DNA of 64,000 bases from Nostoc spongiaeforme FACHB-130. GTDB taxonomy: Bacteria > Cyanobacteriota > Cyanobacteriia > Cyanobacteriales > Nostocaceae. Both the position numbers and the translations under genes were made by a program. The DNA is taken from assembly GCF_014698475.1 (NCBI RefSeq), contig NZ_JACJTB010000010.1, positions 62,001-126,000 of the forward strand, written 5' to 3'. A model generated the notes under the pieces. That model ran no database searches, was not told where the DNA came from, and saw only the letters and a program-made list of their open reading frames with translations. Of this stretch, positions 1 to 10,110 are shown one piece after another (position 1 is the first letter of the stretch; every line of letters starts with the position of its first letter).

Positions 1-842
1 GTAGGCGGAGCTTTACGCTCTAACACCGTTTTTTGCGAACCACGCCTTCTGGCTTCGTCGTCTCCCAGTGTCACAGCCTGAATACCACCAACCAAATCAG
101 AAAGTGTGGGGTTTTTTATCAGGTTTTCAATTTGGTTCCCATGAGCAGTGCCTACTAACTGCACACCGCGTTCGGCAATGGTACGTGCTGCTAAAGCTTC
201 CAGTTCGGTGCCGATTTCATCAATCACAATCACTTCCGGCATGTGGTTTTCCACTGCCTCAATCATGACTTGATGCTGAAGTTCTGGATGAGCTACTTGC
301 ATCCTTCTCGCACGACCAATGGCAGGGTGAGCAACATCGCCATCTCCCGCAATTTCGTTAGAGGTGTCGATAATTACAACTCGTTTATTCAACTCATCTG
401 CCAACACACGGGCAATTTCCCGCAGGGCAGTAGTTTTACCCACACCTGGACGACCTAGCATGAGAATGGATTTACCTGTTTCTACCAAATCGCGGATCAT
501 ACCAATGGTACCGAATACCGCACGACCAACACGACAGGTTAAGCCAATTATTTTACCATTCCGATTGCGGATAGCACTGATCCGATGCAAAGTTTGCTCA
601 ATTCCTGCTCGATTATCTCCGCCAAAGGTGCCGACTCGCTGAATGCAATCATCAATTTGTGCTTGAGTTACGGGTGTTTCACTCAGATACTCAGCTTGAT
701 TAGGAAAGCGAGCTTCTGGGCGACGACCCAAATCCAAGACTACTTCAACTAAACTATCTCGCTGAGGATGATTTTCTAGTACTTGTCGCAAGTCTTGGGG
801 CAAGATGTCTAATAACTTTTGGAGATCGTCTTTAATCGTCAT
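1..842 (-). CDS. Ycf45/R3H-type AAA ATPase (C-terminal part cut by window edge)
   Basis: The minus strand is open from an ATG at 842 to the left edge (280 codons, no stop), so the C-terminus lies outside. The translation has a Walker A (GRPGVGKTT, about residues 146-154), a Walker B-like [11 protein letters not shown] and a later [11 protein letters not shown] segment. This is the pattern of the SpoIIIAA/Ycf45 group of P-loop ATPases, which in cyanobacteria usually end in an R3H nucleic-acid-binding domain. That domain would lie off the edge and cannot be seen. The biochemical role is not established. It lies 40 bp downstream of ldpA on the same strand and may be co-transcribed with it. Confidence 0.8.
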   Translation of the reverse strand, partial: MTIKDDLQKLLDILPQDLRQVLENHPQRDSLVEVVLDLGRRPEARFPNQAEYLSETPVTQAQIDDCIQRVGTFGGDNRAGIEQTLHRISAIRNRNGKIIGLTCRVGRAVFGTIGMIRDLVETGKSILMLGRPGVGKTTALREIARVLADELNKRVVIIDTSNEIAGDGDVAHPAIGRARRMQVAHPELQHQVMIEAVENHMPEVIVIDEIGTELEALAARTIAERGVQLVGTAHGNQIENLIKNPTLSDLVGGIQAVTLGDDEARRRGSQKTVLERKAPP

Positions 843-882
843 GCTTTCTATGGTGACGTTTTGAGAGATAACGAACGAGCGA

Positions 883-2052
883 TTATCGCTCTTGCTGTGA
901 CTTGATCTGGGAAACGAGAGAATGGGCAAGCCCTACAGCTTCCCACAATAAGTCTGGTTCTGATTCCAGGCGGACATTCCCTTGGACACTGGCGTAATTC
1001 ACCTCCTTATTCTCCAACTGTTCGAGAATTGGCGACAGCAATACACGGGCATAGCTTCCGTAGGCGACTCCTGCAATTGAGGCAGAGGGGCAGAGGGGCA
1101 GAGGGGCAGAGGGGAAGGAAGAATTGTTCTCCCCTGCTCCCCTGCTCCCCTGCTCCCCTGCTCTCTTCAGTAGTCCCATTGCCTTTAACTTAGCAACGGT
1201 GTAGCTATTTGTGCCACCTGCTAACTGCACATATCCTGGTAAGTTAGCTGCCAAAACTTTTTGTCCTAATTTGACTGCCGCCGTAGTGGTACCATCTCCA
1301 ATATCACCACTCATCGGACGACCATCGGTTTGCCAAATTAAAGTACGAGGACGTGGGGTAATTAGTTCATAAATTGCTTTTAAGTAGTCAATCATGCCGT
1401 CGCCATCAGGACAACTGATAGCCAATACCTGAAGTTGTTCAGCCCAAGGTGAAATTGCTTGCCATAATTTTTGAAATTCTACTAATCTGCCGACCTGTGT
1501 ATGAATTTCTACGGCATTTACTCCTGTTGAAATTACCATTGGCGCGATCGCCTCTGGTGTTGATATATATGATCTAGTATAAATTATATCGTAAGGGCAT
1601 AATGGGATGCAACGACCACAACCGTAACATTTCTGAGATTCTACCCCAGAAAAATTATCTGGTTTGCGGTTAAATGCGATCGCCTGTGCCGGACAAACTC
1701 GCTCACATGGTCTAGAACAGTCAGAAGGACAATAAACTGCATCAAACTCGGCTTTGCGAAAATGGGGGTCTTCACCATCATTCAAACTCACCATTAACAA
1801 AGGCGAACTACCTTGATAGTCGAAGCCTCGTTGTTGTGCGGCTTCAGTCAGGTTTTTAGCTACTTGCAGTCCGGCTTTGGCTGCTGCTATCACCGCCGGG
1901 TCAGCAGCGACATCTATACAGTCAGCACCCGCCAAAGTGTAGGCTAAAGCCAAACTTCTGACTGCTGGCAGATGTTGGTAGCTGGCTCCACAAATGAGCT
2001 TGAACCAGCGACCATTTTCCAGGGAATGTAAAGGGGCAAACAAATCAGTCAC
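883..2052 (-). CDS. ldpA: LdpA-like iron-sulfur protein (circadian light/redox input)
   Basis: 389 residues. The N-terminal part matches the LdpA family, and two ferredoxin-type clusters follow at about residues 108-155 ([14 protein letters not shown] and [12 protein letters not shown]), enough Cys for two 4Fe-4S centres. LdpA in Synechococcus senses redox/light state and modulates clock period; that role is family knowledge. The protein is about 40 residues longer than usual because residues about 296-325 (Gly/Arg/Ser/Pro-rich) are encoded by an in-frame repeat insertion at 1081-1162. The sequence after the insertion ([20 protein letters not shown]) again looks like family sequence, so the reading frame survived. 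Confidence 0.85.
   Translation of the reverse strand: MTDLFAPLHSLENGRWFKLICGASYQHLPAVRSLALAYTLAGADCIDVAADPAVIAAAKAGLQVAKNLTEAAQQRGFDYQGSSPLLMVSLNDGEDPHFRKAEFDAVYCPSDCSRPCERVCPAQAIAFNRKPDNFSGVESQKCYGCGRCIPLCPYDIIYTRSYISTPEAIAPMVISTGVNAVEIHTQVGRLVEFQKLWQAISPWAEQLQVLAISCPDGDGMIDYLKAIYELITPRPRTLIWQTDGRPMSGDIGDGTTTAAVKLGQKVLAANLPGYVQLAGGTNSYTVAKLKAMGLLKRAGEQGSRGAGENNSSFPSAPLPLCPSASIAGVAYGSYARVLLSPILEQLENKEVNYASVQGNVRLESEPDLLWEAVGLAHSLVSQIKSQQER
1081..1162. repeat. Octamer tandem repeats inside ldpA
   Basis: GGGGCAGA is present in three full copies plus flanking partial copies at 1081-1118, followed after 12 bp by four copies of CCCCTGCT at 1131-1162. The G-runs and C-runs can pair, giving a mismatched hairpin. 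Related G-rich strings occur at 17315-17335 and C-rich ones at 27160-27224, so this is a dispersed repeat type that here has landed inside a gene without shifting its frame. Confidence 0.85.
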
Positions 2053-2291
2053 ATCTCTATTATGCTTTTATGTAACTGAAAATAGTAGTCTTTAATCAAT
2101 AAAAATTTTTGGACACTATTTTGACTTTCTGAGTAACCAGACTCTCATTTTTGACAGCTAATGTCAATCAACTTCTGCTAAAAATTCTCTTGTTACTGAG
2201 AACAAATCAATATATTTTCTATTTTAAATAATGTAAATTTTACTGCCCAGGATACAGAAAAATACTCCCTACACGGTATAAAACCATATAT

Positions 2292-4127
2292 TTACCACCG
2301 GGGCATAGATACGACAAAATCAATCACTGCTTCTGGTTGTAAAGCCTGAGAAAACAGATAGCCTTGAGCAAAGTCACAATTCAAATTTCTTAATTTTACT
2401 ATTTGTTCTTGAGTTTCTACGCCTTCAGCAATCACAGTCATATTCATGGATTTAGCAATACTAATTATTGTTGGTACTAATCCTAGGTTATCTTGATAAA
2501 ACTGCATTCTAGTAATAAAGGACTTATCAATTTTCAATGAGTCTAAAGGCAAACTATGAATATAGCTAAGAGAAGAATAACCAGTACCAAAATCATCCAT
2601 TACTAACTTGATGTTGCGCTGTTTAATTTCTTCAATAATGCTTCTCACAACATGAGTATTTTCCATAATGACACTTTCAGTAATTTCTAATTCTAGATTT
2701 CTTGGATTAACTTCAGTGTCATGAATAATTTGATCAATTTGGGTAATTAAGTTGGTCTGGGTAAACAGACGCGCACTTAAATTAACACTCATCGTTAAAT
2801 TTTTAGGTATATTTGGATGCTCTTGCCAAAGGCGTAATTGTTGACAAGCAGATTTCAAAACCCAAATATCAAGGTCGTTAATTAAACCTGCTTCTTCTGC
2901 TATGGGAATAAACTCGGTAGGAGCCATTAAACCACGCACAGGATGTTGCCAACGGACTAATGCTTCAAAGCCAGCAATTTCACCAGTACTTAAGGCAATA
3001 ATTGGCTGATAATAAATAATCAGTTCTCCTCTTTCAATGGCTCGCCGTAGATCGTTTTCAATTTCTAAAAGTTGAATTGCTTCTTGGTACATTGCGGGGT
3101 CAAAGACCTTATAACTGGCTTTTCCTTGAGCTTTAGCACGATACATTGCGGTGTCAGCATCGCGTAACAAATACTCTGGTTTTTCATAATCTTTACAGCC
3201 CCAATTAATCCCAATACTAGCATTCATAAATACTTCATATCTAGACAACTTAAATGTCATAGATAGTTCTTGTAGCATGAGTTCGGCTACTTGAATAGCA
3301 GAATTAATATCGGAAATATTTTCGAGAAGAATGCCAAATTCATCACCGCCTAGTCTTGCTAGGGTATCACCAGGATTCAGGCATGATTGCAGACGACGAG
3401 CGATCGCAATGAGTAACTCATCTCCCACAAGATGCCCAAGAGAATCATTGACAACTTTGAAGCGATCGCAATCTAAATATAGGATGGCAAAATGATAGTT
3501 CTTATCTTCTCTAGCCAGGTTAAGAGCTTTGCTTAACTGTCTTAAAAACAAAACTCGATTTGGTAGTCCTGTAAGTGCATCATGTAGGACTATATCCAGT
3601 AATTTATCTTGCAGTTGTTGCCGAGAAACAATTTCTTTTTGCAGTTTTTGCAGAGCATTTTCTAACTCCCAAGTCCGAGATTTAACTCTTTGTTCTAGCT
3701 CTGTATTGAGTCTTAAAATTTCTAATCTTGCTTGTCTCAGTTCTAGTTGATTTTGAACGCGCACTACAACTTCTTCAAACTCAAAGGGTTTAGTAATATA
3801 ATCTACCCCTCCTAATCTAAAACCTTTAATCTTATCAAAAACATCATCTAAAGCACTAATAAAGATTACGGGAATATCTGCGGTTAAATCCCAGCTCTTA
3901 AACCGCCGACACACTTCATAACCGTCAACTTCCGGCATCATAATATCAAGTAAAATTAGATCCGGTAAAACAGTTTGACAAGCAGTTAAAGCCATTTGCC
4001 AGTTTAATGCTTTACGGACGTTGTATCCTTTTCTAGCCAGTAGAGAGGATAAAACTCTCAAGTTATCTGCCTTGTCGTCAATTATTAAGATATCTTTCTT
4101 ATCCGGGTCTAACTGCTGGTGGTTCAT
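2292..4127 (-). CDS. Response regulator with GGDEF and EAL domains (c-di-GMP turnover)
   Basis: 611 residues. An N-terminal receiver domain (about 12-130) has the acidic pocket (IIDDK), the phospho-acceptor in LLDIMMPEVDGYE and the conserved Lys in YITKPF. A short coiled coil follows (about 130-180). The GGDEF domain (about 185-345) has an intact RLGGDEFG active site. The EAL domain (about 355-605) has FEALVRWQHP, the metal/catalytic motif DDFGTGYSSL and the AEGVET motif. Both synthesis and hydrolysis sites look intact, so net activity cannot be read from sequence. No cognate kinase is adjacent. The gene is monocistronic, with long spacers on both sides. Confidence 0.93.
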   Translation of the reverse strand: MNHQQLDPDKKDILIIDDKADNLRVLSSLLARKGYNVRKALNWQMALTACQTVLPDLILLDIMMPEVDGYEVCRRFKSWDLTADIPVIFISALDDVFDKIKGFRLGGVDYITKPFEFEEVVVRVQNQLELRQARLEILRLNTELEQRVKSRTWELENALQKLQKEIVSRQQLQDKLLDIVLHDALTGLPNRVLFLRQLSKALNLAREDKNYHFAILYLDCDRFKVVNDSLGHLVGDELLIAIARRLQSCLNPGDTLARLGGDEFGILLENISDINSAIQVAELMLQELSMTFKLSRYEVFMNASIGINWGCKDYEKPEYLLRDADTAMYRAKAQGKASYKVFDPAMYQEAIQLLEIENDLRRAIERGELIIYYQPIIALSTGEIAGFEALVRWQHPVRGLMAPTEFIPIAEEAGLINDLDIWVLKSACQQLRLWQEHPNIPKNLTMSVNLSARLFTQTNLITQIDQIIHDTEVNPRNLELEITESVIMENTHVVRSIIEEIKQRNIKLVMDDFGTGYSSLSYIHSLPLDSLKIDKSFITRMQFYQDNLGLVPTIISIAKSMNMTVIAEGVETQEQIVKLRNLNCDFAQGYLFSQALQPEAVIDFVVSMPRW

Positions 4128-5111
4128 TACATCTTGCTTCTCGTCAATTCCATAGTTTTCTCAAACTGATATTTATTCACTAAATCGTTGAAAACCCGGC
4201 ACATTTGATTGTAATCTTATCCTTAAAATATTTTTCTCTGGGATCGCAGATTTGATTTTCTGCCTGGCATTAGTGAGATGACTTGACTGCTAGGATCAAA
4301 TAGATACCTTACCTGTTCCACAAAAATCATCTGGGAATTCAGTAATACTGAGTTTTCTAACTGGTCTAGCAGTTTTACTATTGCTATACTTTATTTTGCA
4401 ATGAAAGATAAACCAATAGACTGATCACGGCTCTCATGTGCCAGACAAAGGTCTTAATTATAACTAATCTCATGGGTATCTTGGTATAAACATTGGTAAT
4501 GTGGAGATGAAACAATTGGACAAGCTAAATTTTAGATAGCATGGTTGTTGGATGTTTCCCTAGCTCGCATTGTGGATAACTCAAGCAATTTCAGATACAT
4601 AATTTTGCTCCGGGTTATTACTATGTGCTACGTTCAAAGCTACAAAGGATATTACTATTTTTAGTATAAAGATTTACTTTTGCCAAGTTCTACGCATACA
4701 TAGCAGAGGCAATTTCATGATCATACTAAGTCCGATAACTTTTTGATGACAGGAGAATTTAGACTATTTTGGAGTTTGAGATTTTGAATTTTGTCATGGT
4801 TGACTGGTAACTTTTTGGGCGATTCATCTATTGCAATCATCTTTCAATTTGGCGTTACTGTAATTTGGCTTGGTGATACCTCAAGGTTACTGTTTAGCCA
4901 AAATCAAAAATAGATGAACACTTGTTTACTCAAGTCTCTAAGATCAAAGTTGAATTTAGATATTTTCAGTAGATAGTTTACAAGTCTCGCACTTGCAGCT
5001 AAAACCCTGATAATATAAATATTCAAATCTTGTTAGTACTATTGCATAATAGCTTAACAGTCATGCAATTATTTGTGTTAATAAAACTTAAGTTGAATAT
5101 TTTAAATTTCA
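4128..5111. other. 984-bp AT-rich spacer without a convincing gene
   Basis: No reading frame with coding character is visible on either strand. Positions 4802-4859 match 34135-34192 in the same orientation (45 of 58 bases, no gaps), marking a dispersed repeat. The rest probably holds the promoter region of the REC-GGDEF-EAL gene next to 4127, but no box can be assigned with confidence. Confidence 0.6.
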
Positions 5112-5909
5112 TTAATTAATATTATAAGTTATAGCAATTTCATCACCAATTTGTAATGTTTTGCCAGATTCTGATATGGGTAATCTGGTATTCACACTTA
5201 AGCGGTAAAAATGATTAAAGTGTGATAAATTTACTGAGTTTGGTAATGTTGCTTGTCGCTTTTGGATAAATATTTTTTGAAAATTTGGGTAAACTGTGGC
5301 TGAGTCAGGATGCCGTGTTGGTACTACACAACGCTGGCAGGGGTTGACTCCAAAAAACCGCACATCTCCCACTCGAAAAGCTACTAATTTATCTGGTTCA
5401 TTAAATAAATGATCTTCCCAAAAAGGTGGCACGCCTGCAATTTCAATGTTGGCACGTATCCGACGACGCATTTCATCGACAGTGACACCCGGAAACCACG
5501 AAGCAATTTCTGTTAAAGTTGCTGTACTAATTACCGTTGGGCCAGGAGAATCTGTATCATCAGGAAAACCCATCAGCGAGTTTTGGATGATGGTAAGAGA
5601 AAACCCAAAAAAATCACTTAAAGCTGCGGTTAGTTTTTCTCTCTCTGTATTTAAATTAAAAACTAATGGTGAATTCTGGTGAGGGATTTTCAGGGAGATT
5701 GTTTGATCACCAGATGGGTCTGGATAATTCGCCCGCAGTAAATGAATTTTGGGATGACGCTTACCATTAACAAATTTACCTTGTGCATCAAAAATAGCGA
5801 ACTCGCGATCGCCTTTTAATGCGCCACTAGACAAAACCTCGGCTTGTGCCACTTCTACCCCATCTAGTGACTTAATTGGGTAAATTAAGATTTTGGCTAG
5901 GTACGGCAT
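5112..5909 (-). CDS. MOSC domain protein (YcbX-like)
   Basis: 265 residues. The N-terminal MOSC beta-barrel half begins with LAKILIYPIKSLDGVEV, and the C-terminal MOSC half contains RFFGVNPCQRCVVPTRHP, whose Cys pair corresponds to the conserved Cys of the family. MOSC proteins handle sulfur bound to the molybdenum cofactor, and YcbX partners reduce N-hydroxylated compounds; the substrate here is unknown. It starts 11 bp after the stop of the signal peptidase gene, so the two are probably one transcript, though no functional link is evident. Confidence 0.85.
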   Translation of the reverse strand: MPYLAKILIYPIKSLDGVEVAQAEVLSSGALKGDREFAIFDAQGKFVNGKRHPKIHLLRANYPDPSGDQTISLKIPHQNSPLVFNLNTEREKLTAALSDFFGFSLTIIQNSLMGFPDDTDSPGPTVISTATLTEIASWFPGVTVDEMRRRIRANIEIAGVPPFWEDHLFNEPDKLVAFRVGDVRFFGVNPCQRCVVPTRHPDSATVYPNFQKIFIQKRQATLPNSVNLSHFNHFYRLSVNTRLPISESGKTLQIGDEIAITYNIN

Positions 5910-5920
5910 TTTCAGATGAC

Positions 5921-6562
5921 TTAGGGATACAAGGGTGATTTATCAATGCCACCAACATGGTTTAACGGCCAAAAGCGCAATACAGCCCGACCAATAATGT
6001 TATCACGGGGTACAACACCCCAACAACGACTATCATAACTGCTGTTACGGTTGTCACCTAATACTAGGTAGGAATTTGGCGGTATTGTCTGCTGTTTGGC
6101 TAGGAAAGCTGGTTGCTGTCCAGAGGTGCAAACATCAACCACTGTGCGCTGGCTAGAACCTAAATAAGCTTCTTCTTCCAGGGGTTTGTTATTAATGTAG
6201 ACTTTACCATCACGCAGTTCTACTGTTTCTCCTGGTAAGCCAATGACACGTTTAATAAAGGCATCTTGATATTGTTCGCGTTTGAGTTCGTCAGTGGGTG
6301 AAAAAACCACAATATCTCCCCGTTGGGGGTTGGCAAACTTATACTTCAACTTATCAACAATAATCTTGTCTGCTTCCCACTGGTTTTGAGTCCCATGCAA
6401 AGTTGGTTCCATAGAACCAGAAGGAATCCAGCGAGCTTCAGCAACAAAAGTACGAATGCCCAGGGCAAGAACGATACTTAATACAACTGTTCTACCTAGC
6501 TCGGCAATCCAGGAATTATCGGGTTTTTGATTAGAATTTTGATCAGACACTTGATTTTGCAT
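5921..6562 (-). CDS. lepB: Signal peptidase I
   Basis: 213 residues. One N-terminal membrane anchor (about 24-42) is followed by the catalytic Ser50 in PSGSMEPTL and the general base Lys104 in FIKRVIGLPGE. The late GDNRNSSYDSRCWG box is also present. The enzyme removes signal peptides on the outer face of the cytoplasmic or thylakoid membrane. Length and single anchor fit the short cyanobacterial type. It is first in a likely two-gene unit with the MOSC gene. Confidence 0.95.
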   Translation of the reverse strand: MQNQVSDQNSNQKPDNSWIAELGRTVVLSIVLALGIRTFVAEARWIPSGSMEPTLHGTQNQWEADKIIVDKLKYKFANPQRGDIVVFSPTDELKREQYQDAFIKRVIGLPGETVELRDGKVYINNKPLEEEAYLGSSQRTVVDVCTSGQQPAFLAKQQTIPPNSYLVLGDNRNSSYDSRCWGVVPRDNIIGRAVLRFWPLNHVGGIDKSPLYP

Positions 6563-6806
6563 GAAAGTACTGAAGTAAGGAAAAGTGTAGAAATTAACTA
6601 GCTTAGGGAAAGTCTATCTGTTAATTTTAACGAGAAAATTAGGTTCTCTAGGTGAGTTTTAGCATCTTTACAGACAGATTTATAAGTTAAAAATAAACTT
6701 TTTTTGAATCAGCTGCAAAAATTGATCATAGAAAGGGCAAGCAAGTTTAATCTAAAATCAAAGTTTGCAGTCACACATAACTCCTTAAGTAAAATTTTTT
6801 AGCTCC

Positions 6807-8129
6807 ATGTCATCTTCACAAAGTTTATTAATTCGCCGCGCTCGCATTGTCCTACCCAATGGTGAATTCATGGTTGGGGATGTACTTGTGCGCGATCGCC
6901 TCATCCAAGAAGTAGCACCGGAGATTGCTGGTACCATTGTCACCAGAGAGATTGACGCACAAGGGTTAACTTTGTTGCCAGGAGTTATTGACCCGCAAGT
7001 GCATTTTCGGGAACCAGGACTAGAACACAAAGAAGATTTATTTACTGCTAGTTGTGCCTGTGCTAAGGGCGGTGTGACCTCGTTTTTAGAAATGCCCAAT
7101 ACCCGCCCCCTAACTACTACTCAAGCGGCATTAGATGATAAACTCCAACGGGCGGCGAGTAAGTGTGTGGTGAATTATGGCTTTTTTATTGGCGCAACCG
7201 CAGAAGTTTTGCCAGATTTACTCACAGCCCAACCGACATGCGGCATTAAAGTTTTCATGGGTTCGATGCACGGTCAGTTACTGGTTGACCAAGATACTGT
7301 TCTAGAAGCCATTTTCGCCCAAGGCGATCGCTTAATTGCGGTTCACGCTGAAGACCAAGAACGCATTAATCAACGGCGGCAAGAGTTTGCTGGTATTCAT
7401 GACCCGGCCATTCACTCCCAAATCCAAGATAATCAAGCGGCGCTGTTAGCTACCCAAAAAGCCTTAAATCTTTCTAAAAAATATCAGCGTCGGCTACATA
7501 TATTACATCTGTCTACAGGCGAAGAAGCTGAGTTATTACGTCAAGACAAACCGAGTTGGGTAACGGCTGAGGTAACACCACAACATTTGTTATTAAATAG
7601 CAGTGCTTATCAAGATATTGGCACTTTAGCGCAAATGAATCCGCCGTTGCGATCGCCCCACGATAACGAAGTTCTCTGGCAAGCGTTACGAGATGGTGTG
7701 ATTGATTTTATCGCCACCGACCATGCCCCCCATACCTTGGCAGAAAAAGCCCAAGAATATCCCAATACACCTTCGGGAATGCCCGGTGTAGAGACTTCTT
7801 TACCGTTGATGTTAACTGCGGCAATGCAAGGAAAATGTACTGTGGCGCAAGTTGCCAACTGGATGTCTTATGCAGTGGCGCAAGGTTATGGAATTCCTAA
7901 CAAAGGAGCGATCGCACCTGGTTATGATGCTGATTTAGTCTTGGTAGACTTGGATAATTACAGTCCAGTCCGCCGAGAAGACTTATTAACTAAATGTGGT
8001 TGGAGTCCCTTTGAAGGTTGGAACCTCACAGGCTGGCCTGTGATTACAATTGTGGGTGGACAAATTGTCTATGAACAAAATCGCGTTAATACTGACGTGC
8101 GTGGTCAAGCTTTAACTTTCTCTTCATAA
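6807..8129 (+). CDS. pyrC: Dihydroorotase (class I, Gln-variant metal motif)
   Basis: 440 residues of an amidohydrolase-fold dihydroorotase (carbamoyl-aspartate to dihydroorotate, pyrimidine synthesis). The family motifs are EMPNTRP, IAVHAED, ILHLSTGEE and the catalytic Asp in FIATDHAPHT. The first metal motif reads IDPQVHFREPG: the usual His-x-His is Gln64-x-His66. Other dihydroorotases, for example from Bacteroidetes, show a similar QVHFREPG form, so activity is still likely. The gene is monocistronic, divergent from lepB, with a repeat hairpin after the stop. Confidence 0.9.
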   Translation: MSSSQSLLIRRARIVLPNGEFMVGDVLVRDRLIQEVAPEIAGTIVTREIDAQGLTLLPGVIDPQVHFREPGLEHKEDLFTASCACAKGGVTSFLEMPNTRPLTTTQAALDDKLQRAASKCVVNYGFFIGATAEVLPDLLTAQPTCGIKVFMGSMHGQLLVDQDTVLEAIFAQGDRLIAVHAEDQERINQRRQEFAGIHDPAIHSQIQDNQAALLATQKALNLSKKYQRRLHILHLSTGEEAELLRQDKPSWVTAEVTPQHLLLNSSAYQDIGTLAQMNPPLRSPHDNEVLWQALRDGVIDFIATDHAPHTLAEKAQEYPNTPSGMPGVETSLPLMLTAAMQGKCTVAQVANWMSYAVAQGYGIPNKGAIAPGYDADLVLVDLDNYSPVRREDLLTKCGWSPFEGWNLTGWPVITIVGGQIVYEQNRVNTDVRGQALTFSS

Positions 8130-8190
8130 AGATTCAGTAGTGCTGAGTGCTGATTTAAAGATTCTCCCCCTGTCCCAAGCGGGTAGCGGT

Positions 8191-8261
8191 AAGTCAAAAG
8201 GCAAAAGTTAAAAGTCAAAAATCAAGAATACTTTGGACTTTTGGTTTTTTACTTTTGACTT
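8191..8261. repeat. AAAAGT-rich inverted repeat after pyrC
   Basis: An A-rich left arm (8191-8220, repeats of AAAGTCA/AAAGTTA) faces a T-rich right arm (8231-8261) and can fold into a long imperfect hairpin. The same type of element sits between lpdA and trpC (15843-15906). It may end pyrC transcription. Confidence 0.65.
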
Positions 8262-8280
8262 CTCTTCAATAGCCCAACTA

Positions 8281-8332
8281 CGTATAAACACTAGCTTCCA
8301 GATTTGGCGGCGAAAAGTTGAGTGTTTATACG
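8281..8332. repeat. Perfect 12-bp inverted repeat
   Basis: CGTATAAACACT at 8281-8292 is repeated as its reverse complement at 8321-8332 with a 28-bp spacer, and a related CGTATAAATACT follows at 8342. It lies in a gene-free area. It could be a MITE remnant or a binding site. Confidence 0.6.
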
Positions 8333-8733
8333 ATTTTATCTCGTATAAATACTATGGTACTTGGTTAAAAATGTTTAGGCTTTTGGAAGATATATCAGTA
8401 TGAGCATAAGATTTTCTTTTGAAAACTACTTATTCAAATTAATTTATCTCATAACTTAATCATTAGTTACTTTTTGATTGCAGATTCTGTTTTTAACTTG
8501 GGAATACTAGGTCAGTGGATAGATGACAGGATGGCTATTGCGATCGTAAATCTTTTAACCTTTCTCAACTAGTCTTTTGTGTTCAACTATCCGGATTTTT
8601 CCGCTAAAAAAAGAAGAGAATTAATAGGGTTAAGTAAACGGGCAAATTTCTGTGAAAACTCAGTTTTATACATATATAAATTTTATATGCACTTAATTTG
8701 GACGACCTTAAAACCTATTTTTTACACTTCTGA

Positions 8734-8889
8734 TTGATTGTTTTCTCAGCAATTGGCGCAGCAAAAGCCAGAATTAGCAAAGAAAACGGAGTTAGTCTCA
8801 AAAAACTAGCATCCCAATTAAACACACTAAAAGAAACAATTTACTTAGTTAATCAAAGGCAGGTACAAAGAAAAGCAGAACACAAGTAA
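8734..8889 (+). CDS. Possible 51-residue ORF or gene remnant
   Basis: A frame opened by TTG 8734 just after a stop runs to TAA 8887-8889 and encodes a polar, helix-prone peptide (for example AAKARISKENGVSLKKLASQ). Its amino-acid make-up is more protein-like than the surrounding spacer. No ATG, no good ribosome site and no family recognised. It may be the tail of a lost gene. Confidence 0.25.
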   Translation: MIVFSAIGAAKARISKENGVSLKKLASQLNTLKETIYLVNQRQVQRKAEHK

Positions 8890-9558
8890 TACATCCCAGT
8901 ACTGACTGGCTAACTAAAATTCATCTGTCAATGAGCCTTCTCACCAAGATGATTCCCTAAACAATAAATTAAAGTCACTTCTTATTTGAATGTAATTACC
9001 CTTGAGTGTCCGCACTCAAAAATCTGGCAGTTTGTTAGATATCACTCTCCAAAGGATTGTTCCATTCAAAAGCTCTGACTCAAGATTTATCGGCACTTAC
9101 AGCAATCTTACCTGCGAGCATACACCAAAAATTAGCTAAATGCAGTCGCTAGTAAATGTCAATCTAAGGACAAACCTCTATTGTACAGTATTCCATTGAT
9201 TTTTGAATAATGAAGGCAGCAATGTTAGTCAATTTCTTCGATGAACGTGGTAGTGGTAGATAGAACGAGTGTACAATTCCTCCTCGACTATCGATACATT
9301 TTTGTCATCTCATCATGATGTGAGGCTAATTTTGGATTGGACAGTTGTCCTTGTAGTTCATTTACGTAGAACCGCATCCAGAAAATTCTCTCACAACCTA
9401 CAGCAATGAATTATGAATTCTGAGCGGCAAAATTTGCCGCTCAAACTTCTTTTGGGTGGGATTCTCTACACAACTTTTGCCTACCCAATCTTTTTTGCTT
9501 CCATGCTGCATAATCCAGACTAATTGTATAGTCTAATCCACAAATCTAAATAATTGAT
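8890..9558. other. Gene-poor spacer ending in a hairpin
   Basis: No credible ORF was found. Positions 9422-9442 form a compact hairpin (10-bp arms GAGCGGCAAA/TTTGCCGCTC, 1-nt loop) followed by a T-rich run on the plus strand. Together with the sequence before it (8130-8733), this is one of the emptiest stretches of the window and looks like eroded DNA. Confidence 0.5.
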
Positions 9559-10035
9559 TTAGATTTTAGCAATTAATTCGCTAATGTTGCAATGTAATCC
9601 TGTAATATCGGCTTGACGATTACTATTGTCGCCATAGCTTAAACGCACACACAAATAACTCTCTGGCTGGTAAGGCATTCTTTCGGCCCACTCTATCGCT
9701 ACAATTCCAGGTTCTATTTCAATTCCTTCCCAATAGCTTTCTAAGTTTAAACCTGCTACCTCTAGCGGTTGTAAGCGATATAAGTCGAGGTGATAAAGGG
9801 GTATGCGCCCTTGAGTGTATTCATTAATCAAAGTAAAAGTGGGGCTGACAATTGATTCGGTAATTCCCAAACCTTGACCGATGCCTTGCACCAAGGTAGT
9901 TTTACCTGCACCTAAGTCGCCTTCTAGTAAAATGACAGTACCAGGAGTCAAAGTTTGACCTAGTTTGATACCTAAATTGAGAGTCGCTTGGACATCTGCA
10001 AGAAAAATTTTCATTTTTGGTCGGTCAGTAGTCAT
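9559..10035 (-). CDS. tsaE: TsaE, ATPase of tRNA t6A synthesis
   Basis: 158 residues. Walker A is GDLGAGKTTLVQGIG, a switch-like SPTFTLINEY segment follows, and the LYHLDLYRL and AIEWAERMP boxes are typical of TsaE/YjeE. It drives turnover of the TsaBD complex that makes N6-threonylcarbamoyladenosine on ANN-decoding tRNAs. The first ATG (10035) falls in a GTCATTA-type repeat. Met8 (ATG at 10014, MKIFLADVQ) aligns better with family starts, and neither has a clear Shine-Dalgarno. Confidence 0.93.
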   Translation of the reverse strand: MTTDRPKMKIFLADVQATLNLGIKLGQTLTPGTVILLEGDLGAGKTTLVQGIGQGLGITESIVSPTFTLINEYTQGRIPLYHLDLYRLQPLEVAGLNLESYWEGIEIEPGIVAIEWAERMPYQPESYLCVRLSYGDNSNRQADITGLHCNISELIAKI

Positions 10036-10059
10036 TAGTCATTAATGTATATTCACATT

Positions 10060-10091
10060 TTGCACCAAACGACTGAAGTCGTTTGGTGCAA
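10060..10091. terminator. Perfect 14-bp hairpin between a kinase gene and tsaE
   Basis: TTGCACCAAACGAC at 10060-10073, loop TGAA, then the exact complement at 10078-10091. It lies 20 bp past the stop of the kinase gene only in the sense of position: both neighbours run leftward, so it sits upstream of the tsaE start region's 5' side and downstream of nothing on the plus strand. There is no T-run on either strand, so it may be a dispersed palindrome rather than a true terminator. Confidence 0.4.
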
Positions 10092-10110
10092 GATATGTGT
10101 ATAACCTACT

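Noticed and set aside
10060-10091. Strong intrinsic terminator
   Set aside because: The hairpin is perfect but no T-run follows on either strand; more likely a dispersed palindrome, so confidence was kept low.
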